A stretch of 64,000 nt of DNA. Origin: Cinclus cinclus. Taxonomy: Eukaryota; Chordata; Aves; Passeriformes; Cinclidae. The position numbers and the translations under genes were made by a program. The DNA is taken from assembly GCF_963662255.1 (NCBI RefSeq), contig NC_085055.1:19268704-19332703 (forward strand). The letters are read 5' to 3'. A model generated the notes under the pieces. That model had not been told where the DNA came from. It did no database searches and saw only the letters and a list, made by a program, of their open reading frames with translations. Shown piece by piece: positions 24,701-34,180 of this stretch. How positions within the stretch are numbered: the stretch's first letter is position 1; every line of letters begins with the position of its first letter.

Positions 24701-27700
24701 GAATAAAATTGATGCCTTTATGCTGAGATGAGCACAGCTGCATTTTTCCTTATAATGGGGTGCTGTCTGCTTTTTCTGGACTCTGTCTGGGCAGGCATTG
24801 CTTCCAACCCTGGTCAGAGACACTTGGTGACAGAAGGGCTCAGATTTGGAGAGAATAATAATGATACTTAGCACTTAGACAGGCACCTACTAGCTGAGAG
24901 TCATAAATGTTTGAAGCCTCACAACATGTGTTGTATTCTTACCCCGTTCCACAGATCTAAGGGTAAGTCATGCATCACGGCAGAATTTTGGAAGGGGCCA
25001 TGTGGAGAACCTGCTACTTAGTCCATGAATCTGCCCTTTCATTTTAACTTTTTCTTTTGTCTGATGTGTTTTGAGAATGACCTGTAAATCTCAATGAGTG
25101 TTTGACATAGTGATACAGGAAAAGGAATTAAGCAGACTTGTTCATTTTGGGTAAAAAGCAGCCCACAGAATTAATTCTCTGTCATTTTTCTTTTATCCTA
25201 AATTCTTCCCAGCTCGCACTGTTGTAGCTAGAGGGATAGGTAATAGGCAAGGAAACTGAACAGCTTCTCAGAGTTCCTAAATATTGGGATAAAACTGGTG
25301 GCTGCTGCCAGCCTTCACAAATTTTTTATGCTTTTGTCTGAATTTTTCCACCAGAAATTTGGGTTATCCACCTGTTTGGAAGCGTACTTGTAATATGTTC
25401 AAGAACATGTGCTAGGAATACAGCTGCTTTTACCATATAAAATTGCATAGTTCTTAATTTTATTTAACTTCGGAGTAAAAGGAATTTTTAGGCAAGAGGA
25501 GGTCTCTTTTTTTTCCTGGATATTGAAGACTAAGGAATCCAGGCATGGTAAAAGGCATTCCAGGAATGCACTTTGTTTTGATACATTTTACTTTCTTTGA
25601 CTCCCTCCCAGTGCTGTAATGCCTCAGTTATGGTTGGATCCACTAGTTAAAAACAGAGGGTATTGCCACCTTTCCTTGCCCAGCTGTCAGAAAAGATCTA
25701 GAGGGTTAGAAGGGATCCCTAGAAGAATGAGTGATACCCCATCAGGGTGATATTCCTGATGGCATATAAATCAGTGAATGTTGGAGTAGTCTTCTAAGGA
25801 AATACAACTGTGCGACTGCTTTTATACTCATATTCTTCTCTGTGCAACTGGTGTGAAACACTGGATATCAAACTGAATTATGTTTAGTCTGATCTCAGAA
25901 GACAGTTCTGTTACATAAAGTGCTTCCTACAGTATGTAGTATATGTTATTTTAGGAGAAAAAGTTTTTTAATATTTTCCTTCCCTTACTTTGTTCAACCA
26001 GGCACCTGTGCAGGCCATGCCACAACCGTGAAAAAGCTAAGGGACTGGGCAAGTACATCTGTCAGAAGTGCCACTTGATAATTGATGAGCAACCCCTGAT
26101 GTTCAGGAATGATTCCTACCATCCAGATCACTTCAACTGCACCCACTGTGGGTATGTTGTCATACTGTAAACTCTGATAAAAAATGAGGGGGACAAACAG
26201 TTGAGCCAGCAGTGCAGTCCTTCCCAAGATCTAAACTTTGCTGCTTTTGCATTGTTGAGAAATTGTGTGAGGAGAAACTGAAATAAATTTGGAAATACTA
26301 CAGGAATTTTAGTTTTATGTTGCCATTCAATGTTCTCTTATTCTAACATTGGATAATGCTAGTTTATAATGAAAGTGAAAATAGTTCCTTGGCATGAACT
26401 TACCTGAAAGGCTGTGTGCAGATTACCATAGCAGAGTTTTCCAAAGGCAGGAAGGTTGTCCAAAATAGTTTCACTTTGAATTCCTGGATAGAAAAAAAAA
26501 GATGGCTTGATGAATGTGTCGGTCTTGTGGCACTGTCCATTGCCACGCTGATACCTGTCTGACCTGAATTACTTACCATGAAGGCATTTTAACTGGGCAC
26601 AGTAGTGCCCTAGAAAGGTAACAGTGCAAGTCAGTGTCTCAGTGTTGAGCACTGCTAGGATGGTTCTTGTACCTGAGCTGTCTCATTCAAAGATACCTCG
26701 AGTCTTAGAATGACACTGTAAGTGTCCATGTAAGTGCACCTCGTATGTCTGTGAGAATATCTGGCTGCAGACAAGATGTTCCACATATGTTCTTGGCTGG
26801 CAAACCGAGAAAGCAGTTTTGGAAAGATGAGTTGACAATAACTGTATTTCACTAGCTAAACGTAATGACTGCTTTTGTAGTATGAGCGTTGCCTAAGTAA
26901 ACTTTTAAGTTTAGTCTTCCAAAACTTCCTCCCGGGCATTGAAGGGTTTCGCTGAGTGTTGTTACATGTTCAGGGCCATGTCTGTATTCCCAGGAAGGAG
27001 CTGACTGCTGAGGCCCGGGAGCTGAAGGGGGAGCTGTACTGCCTGCCGTGCCACGACAAGATGGGCATCCCCATCTGCGGAGCCTGCCGCCGGCCCATCG
27101 AGGGCCGCGTGGTCAATGCTCTGGGCAAGCAATGGCATGTTGAGGTGAGGCCTCTCTGAATATGAAACTTCTTTCAAGAGTTGGTCTGGAAGAGGACTAG
27201 TGCTGGTTGGAAGCTGTAGACATGCAAGTGCTCTGTAATATATGAATTCAGACAAAACCCAGTTGCTTATGTTTCGGATTGTCTTCACGTTTTGTGAGTT
27301 AACGAGTTACAGCAGGGCCGTCAGGATTCCTAAGGTAGCTCTTTTCACAACTGTAATAACCTTAATTTTAAAATTTGTGAAGATCCTTGCAGAATAGGGT
27401 TCGCTGAAAAGCATATACTTGCTAATAAATTTATGTGTTTTGTATGAGGCACTTAGATATATCCTCTCTAGTTCGAGTTACCAGGAACATAACATAACTG
27501 AAAGCTGAGCAATTCTTGCTTTTTAAGCCTTTTAAGCTCCTTGTTTCTGCAACTTTCAGCTAAGTCATCACATCTTACTCTGAAGATTTTTAGTCATCTT
27601 TGTTTCAGTCATTTATGCCTCCTAGGGCTTGACCTGAGAGAGATGCTGTTGCTGATTTCAGATGTATTCATACCAGCTATGGTTATGTTCCTGCTTGTCT

Positions 27701-30453
27701 TCCCTGAAACAAGCAAGATAATAGTCCACAAGCCTATCAGGATAGACACAGGATGATTGCCCTTCCTGCAGTACTTCAACCTATCTTTATTGCAACTCTT
27801 AATTACTATAAATAGACTAAATATCTCCTCTTTTTGCTTCCATGAAGATCTTTCCTGTCTGTGCTTCATTAAAGCATTAAGAGGTAACAGCTTTAAATGG
27901 AAAGAGGTAGATTTGGATTAGGTATTGGGAAGAAATTCTTCCCTGTAAGGTCCTGAGGCCCTGTCAAAGGCTGCCCAGAGAAGCTGTGGCTGCCCCATTC
28001 CTGAAAGTCTCCAAGGCAAGGTTGGAATTAGATGAGTCTTAAGGTCCCTTCCAACCCAAACTGCTCTGTGATCAAGTGTCATGTATTGAGCTACAATTTG
28101 TTGCTATGTTTTTCCCTGGTGATGGGAAAGTTGTTGAGCCTGCCATGGAATGTTTTGTTTTTTGTCTTTTACAGCATTTTGTTTGTGCCAAATGTGAGAA
28201 GCCATTCTTGGGCCACCGACACTATGAAAAAAAAGGGCTGGCCTATTGTGAGACTCATTATAATCAGGTAAATTCAGCCATCTGTGCTGCAGGTACTTGT
28301 GTCTAGAAAATGCCTTTTCATATTTTATATATGCAAAGATATGCAGATTTTGGATAATCTGAACTTGCAGACAATGAAATACTAATAAATTAGTCTGATT
28401 TAAGAGAAAAATAATTGTTTTTCTTGGCAGAAAAGTGATGTTGAAAACAGAATAGAAATGTCTCAGGGACATTGATTTTAATTTGTGCCACTGACAGAAA
28501 ATCACTGATCATGGGTTGAGATTAAAATCTGTGGTTTTACTTCTAATGTATTTGTGTGGGCTTCTTTGATAGTTACTTGTTTCTGTGGGCTTGAGGCAAC
28601 CATTTAGTTGTCTAAAACATAGAATAGTAGATTTAAAAAAAATAGAAAAACCAATCAAACCCTGGTTTTTCGATGTGATTCAACTGAGCAACTTTTTGTT
28701 TTAGTATTTTCCTCTGTCACATAAATGACTCTCTCATAAGAGGTATGTGTTGCTGTTCAGATAGTAGCTGTATTTTAGCAGTAGTTCTATTTTGGTGTTT
28801 GTAGTTGAGCATCAGGAAATGTTTGTCTACACTAAGCATCATCTTCTACCCATCCTTTCTTATCCACATATACAGGACCTTAAGATCCCATAACAGTACT
28901 AGAGTGTGAGGCATCAACAAAAAAGGTTTTGTAGTATTTACTGGTATGAGATCCAAAGGAACGTAGACTATTTGGCAAGTGTATGAGAAGTTATTCAGAA
29001 GATTTAAATTGGTATATTTGGGGGCCACTGCTGTATCTGGGAGTTCTTTGGTTATTAGTATTTAATATTCATACCAGCTGTGTAATTTGGGGACTGTTAC
29101 TAGTCAGCAACATGAATTCCTATTCTTATTTCTTTTTCTGTGCAGCTCTTTGGAGATGTCTGCTACAACTGCAGCCACGTGATAGAGGGAGATGGTAAGA
29201 TTTGTTCTCTCCTTGTTTTGGGTCGCTCTCCTCCTTTCATTTGTTAGTGCAGCTGTTGCAGTCCCACAGTTGCAAGACCACAGTGTTTGTTTTCACATCT
29301 GGCCTCATTTGAATTTGGTTATAAATCTGAATTCAAATAATCCATCAGTTTCCTCTTACTTGGTGTTTTTACTTTTGCAGTGGTATCAGCTCTTAACAAG
29401 GCCTGGTGTGTGAATTGTTTCTCCTGCTCCACCTGCAACATCAGGCTCACACTGAAGTAAGTCAGTGTTTATATTTTGGACCATGTGAGAGATTTGCCCC
29501 TAAGGCAGGGTATCAGCCTGGAGGAGCCTTGAGCCACTGCCTCTCTGAAGACAGTAAATGCCTTTTTTCTGAATACCTTTTCTCTGTGGGTGCAGGTGCT
29601 TATAATTCCACTGATTTCAGCACTGAAAGGGAGTTGACTTTCAGCATCCTCTTTGATATATTTTCCTTTATTAATCTTTATTTTCCTTTATTAATCTAAT
29701 ATCATCTATTCTGTAAGGAGTTTGGGTAAAAGGGGGATTCCTTCAGCAGTACAGAAGGAAGGGTCTAAACTTTGAGGAATTGCCTGTCCTGAACAATGTG
29801 CAGCCTCCATGTCTTCTTAACTGTAGCTGCTCCCCTCAATGACAATATTTGCTATTGCATAGATTTTGAAATAAAATACTATGCTATTTGCCTCAAACAT
29901 GTAGAAGAGGGACAGAAAAAAAACCCAGTCGTACATTTCTCCTTTCTCAGGTTTAAACCCTCGTCCTCTGCTGGGTTGGCTCCACTGGCTATATGAAGGA
30001 GCTATAATTCATCCCAGAGGGGACCTCTGAAGTGACACTTGCAATCTACAGTAACAAAATTATTATTCTAGACTTGCACATGCATACATATAGGAAAATC
30101 TTGCTCCTTATTTTCCTAGTGATACTAAAGACCTCAGTTCACTGATAACCCAATCTCTGTACTTGCATCACCAGATGAGGAAATCAGTTACTTTATAAAT
30201 GGAATAGAACACTTGCAACAGCACTGATGTAGATGCATAAAGATTTTAATTAGTGAAGCATGTGGTTTGCAAATACCATTTAAATAACTGTTCTTTGTGT
30301 TAAAGGAATAAATTTGTGGAGTTTGACATGAAGCCTGTGTGCAAGAAGTGCTATGAGAAATTCCCTCTGGAGCTGAAGAAACGTCTGAAGAAGTTGTCAG
30401 AGCTGGCATCCAAGAAGATCCATCCCAAAGCTTTAGATTTAAACTCTGCTTAA
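3746..30453 (+). CDS. LIMS2: LIMS2 (PINCH-2), LIM-only integrin adaptor, 10 coding exons
   Basis: Coding exons: 3746-3756, 15438-15597, 16496-16562, 16871-16991, 26002-26151, 26994-27144, 28175-28267, 29146-29194, 29381-29456 and 30306-30453. They sum to 1026 nt, i.e. 341 residues plus TAA, the length I know for human PINCH-2. All introns are GT-AG and all phases agree. The protein is five LIM domains; LIM1 shows C15, C18, H37, C40, C43, C46, C64 and D67. The tail is basic, with KKRLKK, and ends LDLNSA. PINCH proteins bind the ILK ankyrin repeats through LIM1 and form the ILK-PINCH-parvin complex at focal adhesions. The start [12 protein letters not shown] and the LDLNSA end favour LIMS2 over LIMS1, and the GPR17 and MYO7B neighbours confirm it. 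The start ATG has an ideal Kozak context (GCCGCCATGA). GPR17 lies antisense in intron 4. Confidence 0.97.
9044..9165 (+). CDS. LIMS2: LIMS2 alternative first coding exon (candidate)
   Basis: A local GC-rich patch contains an ATG in the context GTGCCATGG, an open frame starting [20 protein letters not shown], and a GG|GTATGT donor. The exon ends in the same phase as exon 1, so it joins exon 2 in frame (CCT GGT AAT ATG) and would give a 378-residue isoform with a basic N-terminal extension in place of MTGS. I recall a similarly basic alternative N-terminus (L-A-A-S-x-L-Y-x-R-R) in a mammalian LIMS2 isoform, but cannot confirm it. What is visible is the phase match, the donor and the GC island. 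Promoter use is inference. Confidence 0.65.
9449..9640 (+). mobile_element. Avian ERV LTR-like fragment (5' half)
   Basis: It starts TGTGTTGGTTTTGTG and continues with a TGGTAGTGGGGG stretch, a GGTTTCTGTGAGAAGCTTCC segment and a run ending near ATATTAAAGAAGAAAA. This pattern resembles, from memory, the 5' half of the same avian LTR class as the 1975-2202 fragment. The open frame across it (9419-9682) is incidental. No retroviral genes are present. Confidence 0.45.
15438..15597 (+). CDS. LIMS2: LIMS2 coding exon 2 (LIM1, N-terminal part)
   Basis: The acceptor TTTATTCCAG precedes T-AAT-ATG, so both first exons join in frame. The exon encodes [14 protein letters not shown] to FYE and holds the first zinc module of LIM1 (C15, C18, H37, C40) and C43/C46. 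The donor is GAG|GTGAGT. Confidence 0.96.
15822..15958 (-). mobile_element. CR1 3'-end fragment, inverted
   Basis: Reading forward, ATGGTTTGGGTTGGAAGGGA and the following 'catgccctgccataggcagggccac'-type sequence are the reverse complement of the CR1 3' UTR. It lies in LIMS2 intron 2, about 225 bases after exon 2, and has no coding capacity. Confidence 0.85.
16496..16562 (+). CDS. LIMS2: LIMS2 coding exon 3 (end of LIM1, start of LIM2)
   Basis: Acceptor TCTGCAG, donor G|GTAAGA. It encodes [19 protein letters not shown] and then GEC plus one base of the next glycine codon. C64 and D67 close LIM1. This residue run is essentially invariant in PINCH proteins. Confidence 0.96.
16871..16991 (+). 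CDS. LIMS2: LIMS2 coding exon 4 (LIM2)
   Basis: Acceptor CCTTTTGCAG, donor AG|GTAAGG. It encodes [20 protein letters not shown] and onward to VKNAG, the body of LIM2 with its H-x2-C and C-x2-C pairs. The split arginine codon is completed by the first G of exon 5, 9 kb downstream, across the intron holding GPR17. Confidence 0.96.
18291..18313. repeat. (TTG)n microsatellite
   Basis: Seven to eight TTG units counted directly. It lies just beyond the candidate polyadenylation hexamers of GPR17 on the minus strand. Confidence 0.9.
18317..18328 (-). terminator. GPR17: Candidate GPR17 polyadenylation signals (two AATAAA)
   Basis: On the minus strand two AATAAA hexamers lie back to back (18328-18323 and 18322-18317), about 530 bases past the GPR17 stop. 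They are followed by an A/C-rich repeat rather than a clear GU-rich element, so use of these signals is uncertain. Confidence 0.4.
18853..19884 (-). CDS. GPR17: GPR17, class A G-protein-coupled receptor
   Basis: Single coding exon of 343 residues plus TGA. It has seven hydrophobic segments with class A marks: N-glycosylation sites N12 (NCS) and N15 (NQS) near the N-terminus, HLAVAD in TM2, a TM3 cysteine (IPCR) pairing with an ECL2 cysteine (VCLQ), DRF in place of DRY followed by [15 protein letters not shown] in TM6, and DPIVYFF in place of NPxxY in TM7. The C-terminus [12 protein letters not shown] matches mammalian GPR17. Family knowledge: a Gi-type receptor next to the P2Y and CysLT receptors that times oligodendrocyte maturation at the plasma membrane. 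I choose the ATG at 19884 (MNG, as in mammals), not the in-frame GTG at 19896. A TTTCTTCAG acceptor ends at 19899, so the exon begins at 19898 and has an untranslated exon upstream. The gene is nested antisense in LIMS2 intron 4. Confidence 0.97.
   Translation of the reverse strand: MNGPAASSLLFNCSNQSNFALETSEQCGKETHLENMIFATFYFLDFILAFAGNALALWLFIRDQKSGTPANIFLMHLAVADLSFVLVLPTRLVYHFSGNHWPFGEIPCRLTGFLFYLNMYASIYFLMCISVDRFLAIVHPVKSIKLRRSRYAHVACVFLWVIVGVAMAPLLLSVQTVQMKNTTVCLQLYREKASRHALVSLAVAFTFPFVTTVTCYLLIIQSLKTGNRVEKHLKEKAVKMIIMVVMIFLICFVPYHVNRYIYIVYYNGTKASCETQRVLALSNRITSCLTSLNGAFDPIVYFFVAEKFREALCNLFCIKKTIMLPQTYEGKTNESSLSAKSEL
21788..21823. repeat. Poly-T followed by (TG)n microsatellite
   Basis: About 14 T residues followed by 11 TG units and a T. 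It lies inside LIMS2 intron 4 and in the putative 5' intron of GPR17. Confidence 0.9.
23938..24080 (-). ncRNA. GPR17: Candidate 5' untranslated exon of GPR17
   Basis: On the minus strand a TATA-like box is followed about 30 bases later by a possible start and then a strong GAG|GTAAGAG donor (exon end at 23938). Splicing to the acceptor at 19898 would place an in-frame TAA just before the junction, so translation would begin at ATG 19884. The start point is estimated from the TATA position. No transcript evidence is available. Confidence 0.4.
24105..24112 (-). promoter_or_regulatory. GPR17: TATA-like box upstream of the candidate GPR17 5' exon
   Basis: CTATATAG is a palindrome, so the motif is present on both strands. 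Orientation is assigned from the donor site 167 bases downstream on the minus strand. Confidence 0.35.
24438..24480. repeat. G/A-rich tract, possible G-quadruplex
   Basis: Plus strand reads as runs of three to six G separated by single A or T bases. It lies about 350 bases upstream of the candidate GPR17 promoter. Several G3+ runs within 35 bases satisfy the usual quadruplex pattern. Confidence 0.6.
24848..24975 (-). repeat. Ancient MIR/L2-like element
   Basis: The forward sequence follows the inverted MIR/L2 order in pieces: AATAATAATGATACTTAGCA, then CAGGCACC, then CCTCACAACA, then a TTCCACAGAT block. These correspond to 'taataataat', 'ccaggcac', 'cctcacaaca' and 'ttttacagat' of the consensus as I remember it. 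It is decayed, and a library search is needed. Confidence 0.45.
26002..26151 (+). CDS. LIMS2: LIMS2 coding exon 5 (end of LIM2, LIM3)
   Basis: Acceptor TTCAACCAG, donor GG|GTATGT. It encodes [20 protein letters not shown] and then [17 protein letters not shown] through NCTHCG. It carries the closing zinc ligands of LIM2 and most of LIM3. Confidence 0.96.
26994..27144 (+). CDS. LIMS2: LIMS2 coding exon 6 (LIM3 end, LIM4 start)
   Basis: Acceptor TTCCCAG, donor GAG|GTGAGG. It encodes [20 protein letters not shown], then the [20 protein letters not shown] block of LIM4. The exon is markedly GC-rich compared with its introns. Confidence 0.96.
27895..28076 (+). mobile_element. CR1 3'-end fragment
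   Basis: It contains 'aagaaattcttccctgtaagg', 'gctgcccagagaagctgtgg' and 'ggtcccttccaacccaaactgctctgtgatc', the sense-strand CR1 3' UTR, with an internal deletion. It ends 100 bases before LIMS2 exon 7. Confidence 0.9.
28175..28267 (+). CDS. LIMS2: LIMS2 coding exon 7 (LIM4)
   Basis: Acceptor TTTTACAG, donor CAG|GTAAAT, 31 codons. It encodes [20 protein letters not shown] followed by [11 protein letters not shown], the second half of LIM4 and nearly identical in all PINCH proteins. Confidence 0.96.
29146..29194 (+). CDS. LIMS2: LIMS2 coding exon 8 (start of LIM5)
   Basis: Acceptor TCTGTGCAG, donor G|GTAAGA, 49 nt. It encodes [16 protein letters not shown] plus one base. The CYNCSHV residues fit PINCH-2 rather than the CFHCNRV of PINCH-1. 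Confidence 0.95.
29381..29456 (+). CDS. LIMS2: LIMS2 coding exon 9 (LIM5)
   Basis: Acceptor CTTTTGCAG, donor AA|GTAAGT. It encodes [20 protein letters not shown] and then IRLTL plus two bases. Phase 1 in and phase 2 out agree with exons 8 and 10. Confidence 0.95.
30306..30453 (+). CDS. LIMS2: LIMS2 coding exon 10 (LIM5 end, basic tail, stop)
   Basis: Acceptor GTGTTAAAG. It encodes [20 protein letters not shown], the basic helix with ELKKRLKKL, and an end reading [10 protein letters not shown] then TAA at 30451-30453. Confidence 0.96.
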
Positions 30454-33400
30454 AGCAAACAGGTCTGTCAGTCTCCTGACTGCACTCTTAACACAAGCTG
30501 CTGCTCACTGCAGCTTTTGATTACAGAAGCAATTACTAGGAAGTGGAACCAAAGATTAGTAGTGCCTTCCCCTGCTTCTGGTGATGTCTCTTGCATCTAG
30601 ACTGTCCCTTTTCTTAAGCAATTGTTTATTAACACTGGCAGGAAGAGGAGTATGAGTTCTGCTTGAGCAGCACGCAGGCTGATTATTAATTTGCTACTAA
30701 CATTGCATTTTGCCTTTGTGGAGTTATACACAGTCTTTCCTTCGTCAGTTGAACTGTACTACTCTTTCCACTCTTCTAGTCTAAGGAATTTGGAAAAAGT
30801 GGTTACATGTAGGGCTGGAAGAAATGTCAGATTTGCTCTTATTCAATCAGAGTATCAGAATTTTTCTTCCTACTTTGGGTGAAGCACTTTTTAGTTTTTT
30901 TAATATATAGGCAAATAGTCTGAAAGTTGTCATTCATTACTACACGCAAAAAGTTCCCGTATTTCTCCAGATTCCTACAGAGAATATTTGGGTGCCCTGT
31001 CCCATATCATAGTCCTTCTGGTTTGTAGGTTTACTGGACAAGCCCAGGAACCTATAGCTATGGCATCTGCACTGCCCATTTAGGCCCAGTGTTAAGGCAG
31101 CTAAGAAGTTTCCTTTGCTGCTCCTGTGCTAAGTGCTAATGAGATTTCAGCTGTCAAGGCCACATAAGCCTCGTCAGAATAGCTGGGCTCTCTTTAAGGA
31201 GAAGGTGACTATGGGAAACTAAACATTTCATTAGAACTGACACTAATTTTCTCTGTTCTCTACTATTATGGTTGGTAGAGCTTCTGCTGGTCAACACAAA
31301 GCAAGTCCTGTCCATTGGCATAGCTGATACTTATTGAGGCAGTGTGACTGGAGCTTTGGTTACTCTTCTGCATGAGGAAATTGAATAAATAATATGGTAC
31401 CAATTTAAGCACTTCAGTTTTCCCACTCTCACTTTATTTGCCAGCCAAGTATATGCTTGTTGGTCACGGTCCAGAAGGCCCAATTACATGAAGGGGTTTC
31501 TAATGTTTACAGTTTGTAGCAGATGTGGTGTTATGCAGAAAAAATCCCATTCTTCTTAAAATTTTTACCCAAATAAGAGTCCCATTCATCTTTCTCTTTT
31601 TGAGACCTGAATGTACTTAAGGAGAGGATCTCAGACATGATGCTAACATCTCAAGCATATAGTCCTCTGTAATTTTGCCTGTCACCAGTGAGTTTTCACT
31701 GGTCCTACTGTCTCCGCTACCACAACCTGAGGTGCTGAGAAATTTACTGGTTTTGCAAATTCTCAATACTTCTTCAGAGGTGAGCCATCAGCTGTGCTGT
31801 TCCTGAGCCCACCCACATGATGTATGATCCCAGTGAGCTTCTGAGTCCCCCAGAGTTGACTCCCATACTTCCTTGTGCTGAACTAAGCTGAGCAACCTGA
31901 AAAAATCCCTTTCCATGAACAGTTGTGAGACTGTGCCTGGCCCTTTGCAAGGCTAACAAGCACTGGAGGACTACTGTCCTTTGTATAATTTAAATCTTAC
32001 AAAAAGTGGCTGCTGTAGTCAGTCAGATGAACACAGCAGTTGGGCCTAGACAGCACCCTGCAGCCACAGGTGAATTAGGTAGCAAGAAGTGAAAGCTTCC
32101 CCACTTCTTGTATGTGTGAGCAGCAGTTGGACTGGGGCAATAGTCTGCCTTAGAATTGTGTTACCATGCTTGCTGGATCAATACCCATGGAACTGCACTA
32201 GTGATACCAAAGCAATGGTGGGAGATCCTAGAAAACTGATCAGAATCCCACATGTAAGACCATTTCTTAGATCTTCACTGCCTTTGCTAACTCATGTTCC
32301 CTAAGCTGCTTTGCTTTTTGTTGCTGTTGGTTACCATAATCTTTTAACTGGGTTACAGTTACAGTTACACTCTAACAATGATGAGGGGATAGGCCTAATT
32401 TTAGCAGTAAACTCTTTCATCTTCTCTTGACCAATTTGCCCTGTAGATTCCAGTAATAGTAGCTGCTTGTGTCAGTGCTTTAGGAGAACATGTGGCTATT
32501 CACTGCTTTCTCACCAGCCTTAAAATGGTCTTTTAGTTAAGGGCACAAAGAACAGCATGTCTTTTGGTGCAGTAGCACGGCCTTACATAGACCCCTATTT
32601 ACAGTCAAACCTGTTGTTTGGCATTTTGTCACAGCATAAAACACTTGAGGTTCTGACCTATGTGAGCTCAGTATGCTATGTAGATTCTTCTCAGCATAAA
32701 ATATGCCAGTCTATTCCTGTAATCTCAGTCACAGGCAATATCTAATGCTGAATCTGAGCAGCTGTGTATCCCCAGCCTCCTGGGAAGTGGTGGAGGAACA
32801 CACAGCCACACATTCCTGGTAAATATGGAAGGACTAAGTAACTAGCAGCCAATAGGTAATATTCTTTCAGCAGCTACTCGCACATTCAGCAATGGAAGGT
32901 GCATGTGTGTGAAGGTGAATGGCAATTACTTCTGTGCTGCCAGTAAAGATTTAGTGTGTGCTTTCACCTTGTCTCATGTTAGAAATTTGGCAAACCTAGA
33001 AAGCTTCATAGTTCAAAGGAGAGTTGATACCATTCTCTTTGATAAGATGTTCAGTTCTCTAGGATTTGGAATATGTTCTTATCTTCAGGACATTTCACAA
33101 AATTAATTGGTGAAAAAAATAATTTTAATCCCTGATCTCTATACTAATGAAGGGGGATGATCTCTTAAATTATTAATTTTTCACAATCATTTTTCTTGTA
33201 CTTCTGCAGCCCATAGCCTGCAATGTGCCAAGTTACAGTAGTTTATATTACCAATATACCTTTTGTGTGAGAGTGGAATTGAAGGAGTAGGAGAAATCAC
33301 TATAAGTGGCTTTAAAAAATGCATCTTCTTCTACTTCTGTCAGTCTACTTTTTAACAACCAAGCAGAATACAGTGCAAATTTACAAGTTCTCCTTAGTGC

Positions 33401-34180
33401 CTTGGTAGGCTGACAAGTTGGGTTTTGTTTTCTTTTTAATAAATATAGTCAAGGTGTCAGTAAGAAATAAGCTGCATGCTTTTATCCATTGCTGTAAATA
33501 GAACTGCTGGCTGAATTCTTCCTAAGCATCACACCACTGGAGAGTAGAGATTTATATGAAGGTTGAACTTGGCTCAGAAATCTACTAAAAGATGTTGTCT
33601 CATACTCTACATTTATAGTTTACATTCATGTTTATACCTAATTAAAATTACTAACACTAACTCAGTACACTTGAAAGTGGTTTTGCTTTTAGAAAGCATG
33701 GTATGTGAAGCTTGTTTTTATTCAAAGAATATGCTAATCACTTGCAGTCTTTTTTATGGCACTAATCTGCTCTCTAGGATTTGCATCCTGGTGTTTTTAC
33801 AGCAGTCTGTGCAATGCTGACAAACACTGGTCAGCCTTTCTATAGAGAATTCCTGATGTGGCATGGTTAGCATTAGATGATATCACTGACACTCTTTGAG
33901 AAGTGATTGGATGGGGAAGGAATAGATTGCAGGCAAGCATGCAATAAACATGGTTATACTAGCCTGTAAGGCACTTTTAAGTGCTGAGGATATTAGACTG
34001 AAAAAGGAATTAGCAGCTCCCTGCATTGGTTCAGGCCTTGATGGGTTCTGTACCATGTAGAGCTGTCACTTTGTCACACACTGAGCTGTTTAACCAAAAC
34101 ATATGATTGTAGATTGAAATGTTGTAATACTGTGCCTTTGTATGTTCTTGTATTAAAGTTAACTGTAATACATTTTAAAT
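30454..34180 (+). other. LIMS2: Putative LIMS2 3' UTR and downstream sequence
   Basis: No gene-like frame on either strand. AATAAA occurs at 31384-31389, 33438-33443 and 33943-33948, and ATTAAA at 34152-34157. The stretch is mostly unique AT-rich DNA. How far the transcript really extends cannot be read from sequence. Confidence 0.55.
34108..34157 (+). terminator. LIMS2: Candidate LIMS2 polyadenylation region
   Basis: Three TGTA elements (34108, 34123, 34139), the motif read by cleavage factor I, precede ATTAAA at 34152-34157. The combination is better than at the three upstream AATAAA hexamers, but downstream GU-rich sequence is weak until about 34400. Confidence 0.4.

Larger units (their letters stand above)
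16992..26001 (+). other. LIMS2: LIMS2 intron 4, about 9 kb, hosting GPR17
   Basis: Besides the antisense GPR17 gene, this intron holds a TTG repeat (18291-18313), a poly-T/GT tract (21788-21823), a G/A-rich tract (24438-24480) and a MIR/L2-like fossil (24848-24975). No other exon was recognised in 16992-18300 or 19900-23900. Confidence 0.8.

Noticed and set aside
3746..30453. Assignment to LIMS1 instead of LIMS2
   Set aside because: The [12 protein letters not shown] start, the CYNCSHV segment and the LDLNSA end are those of LIMS2, and synteny agrees.
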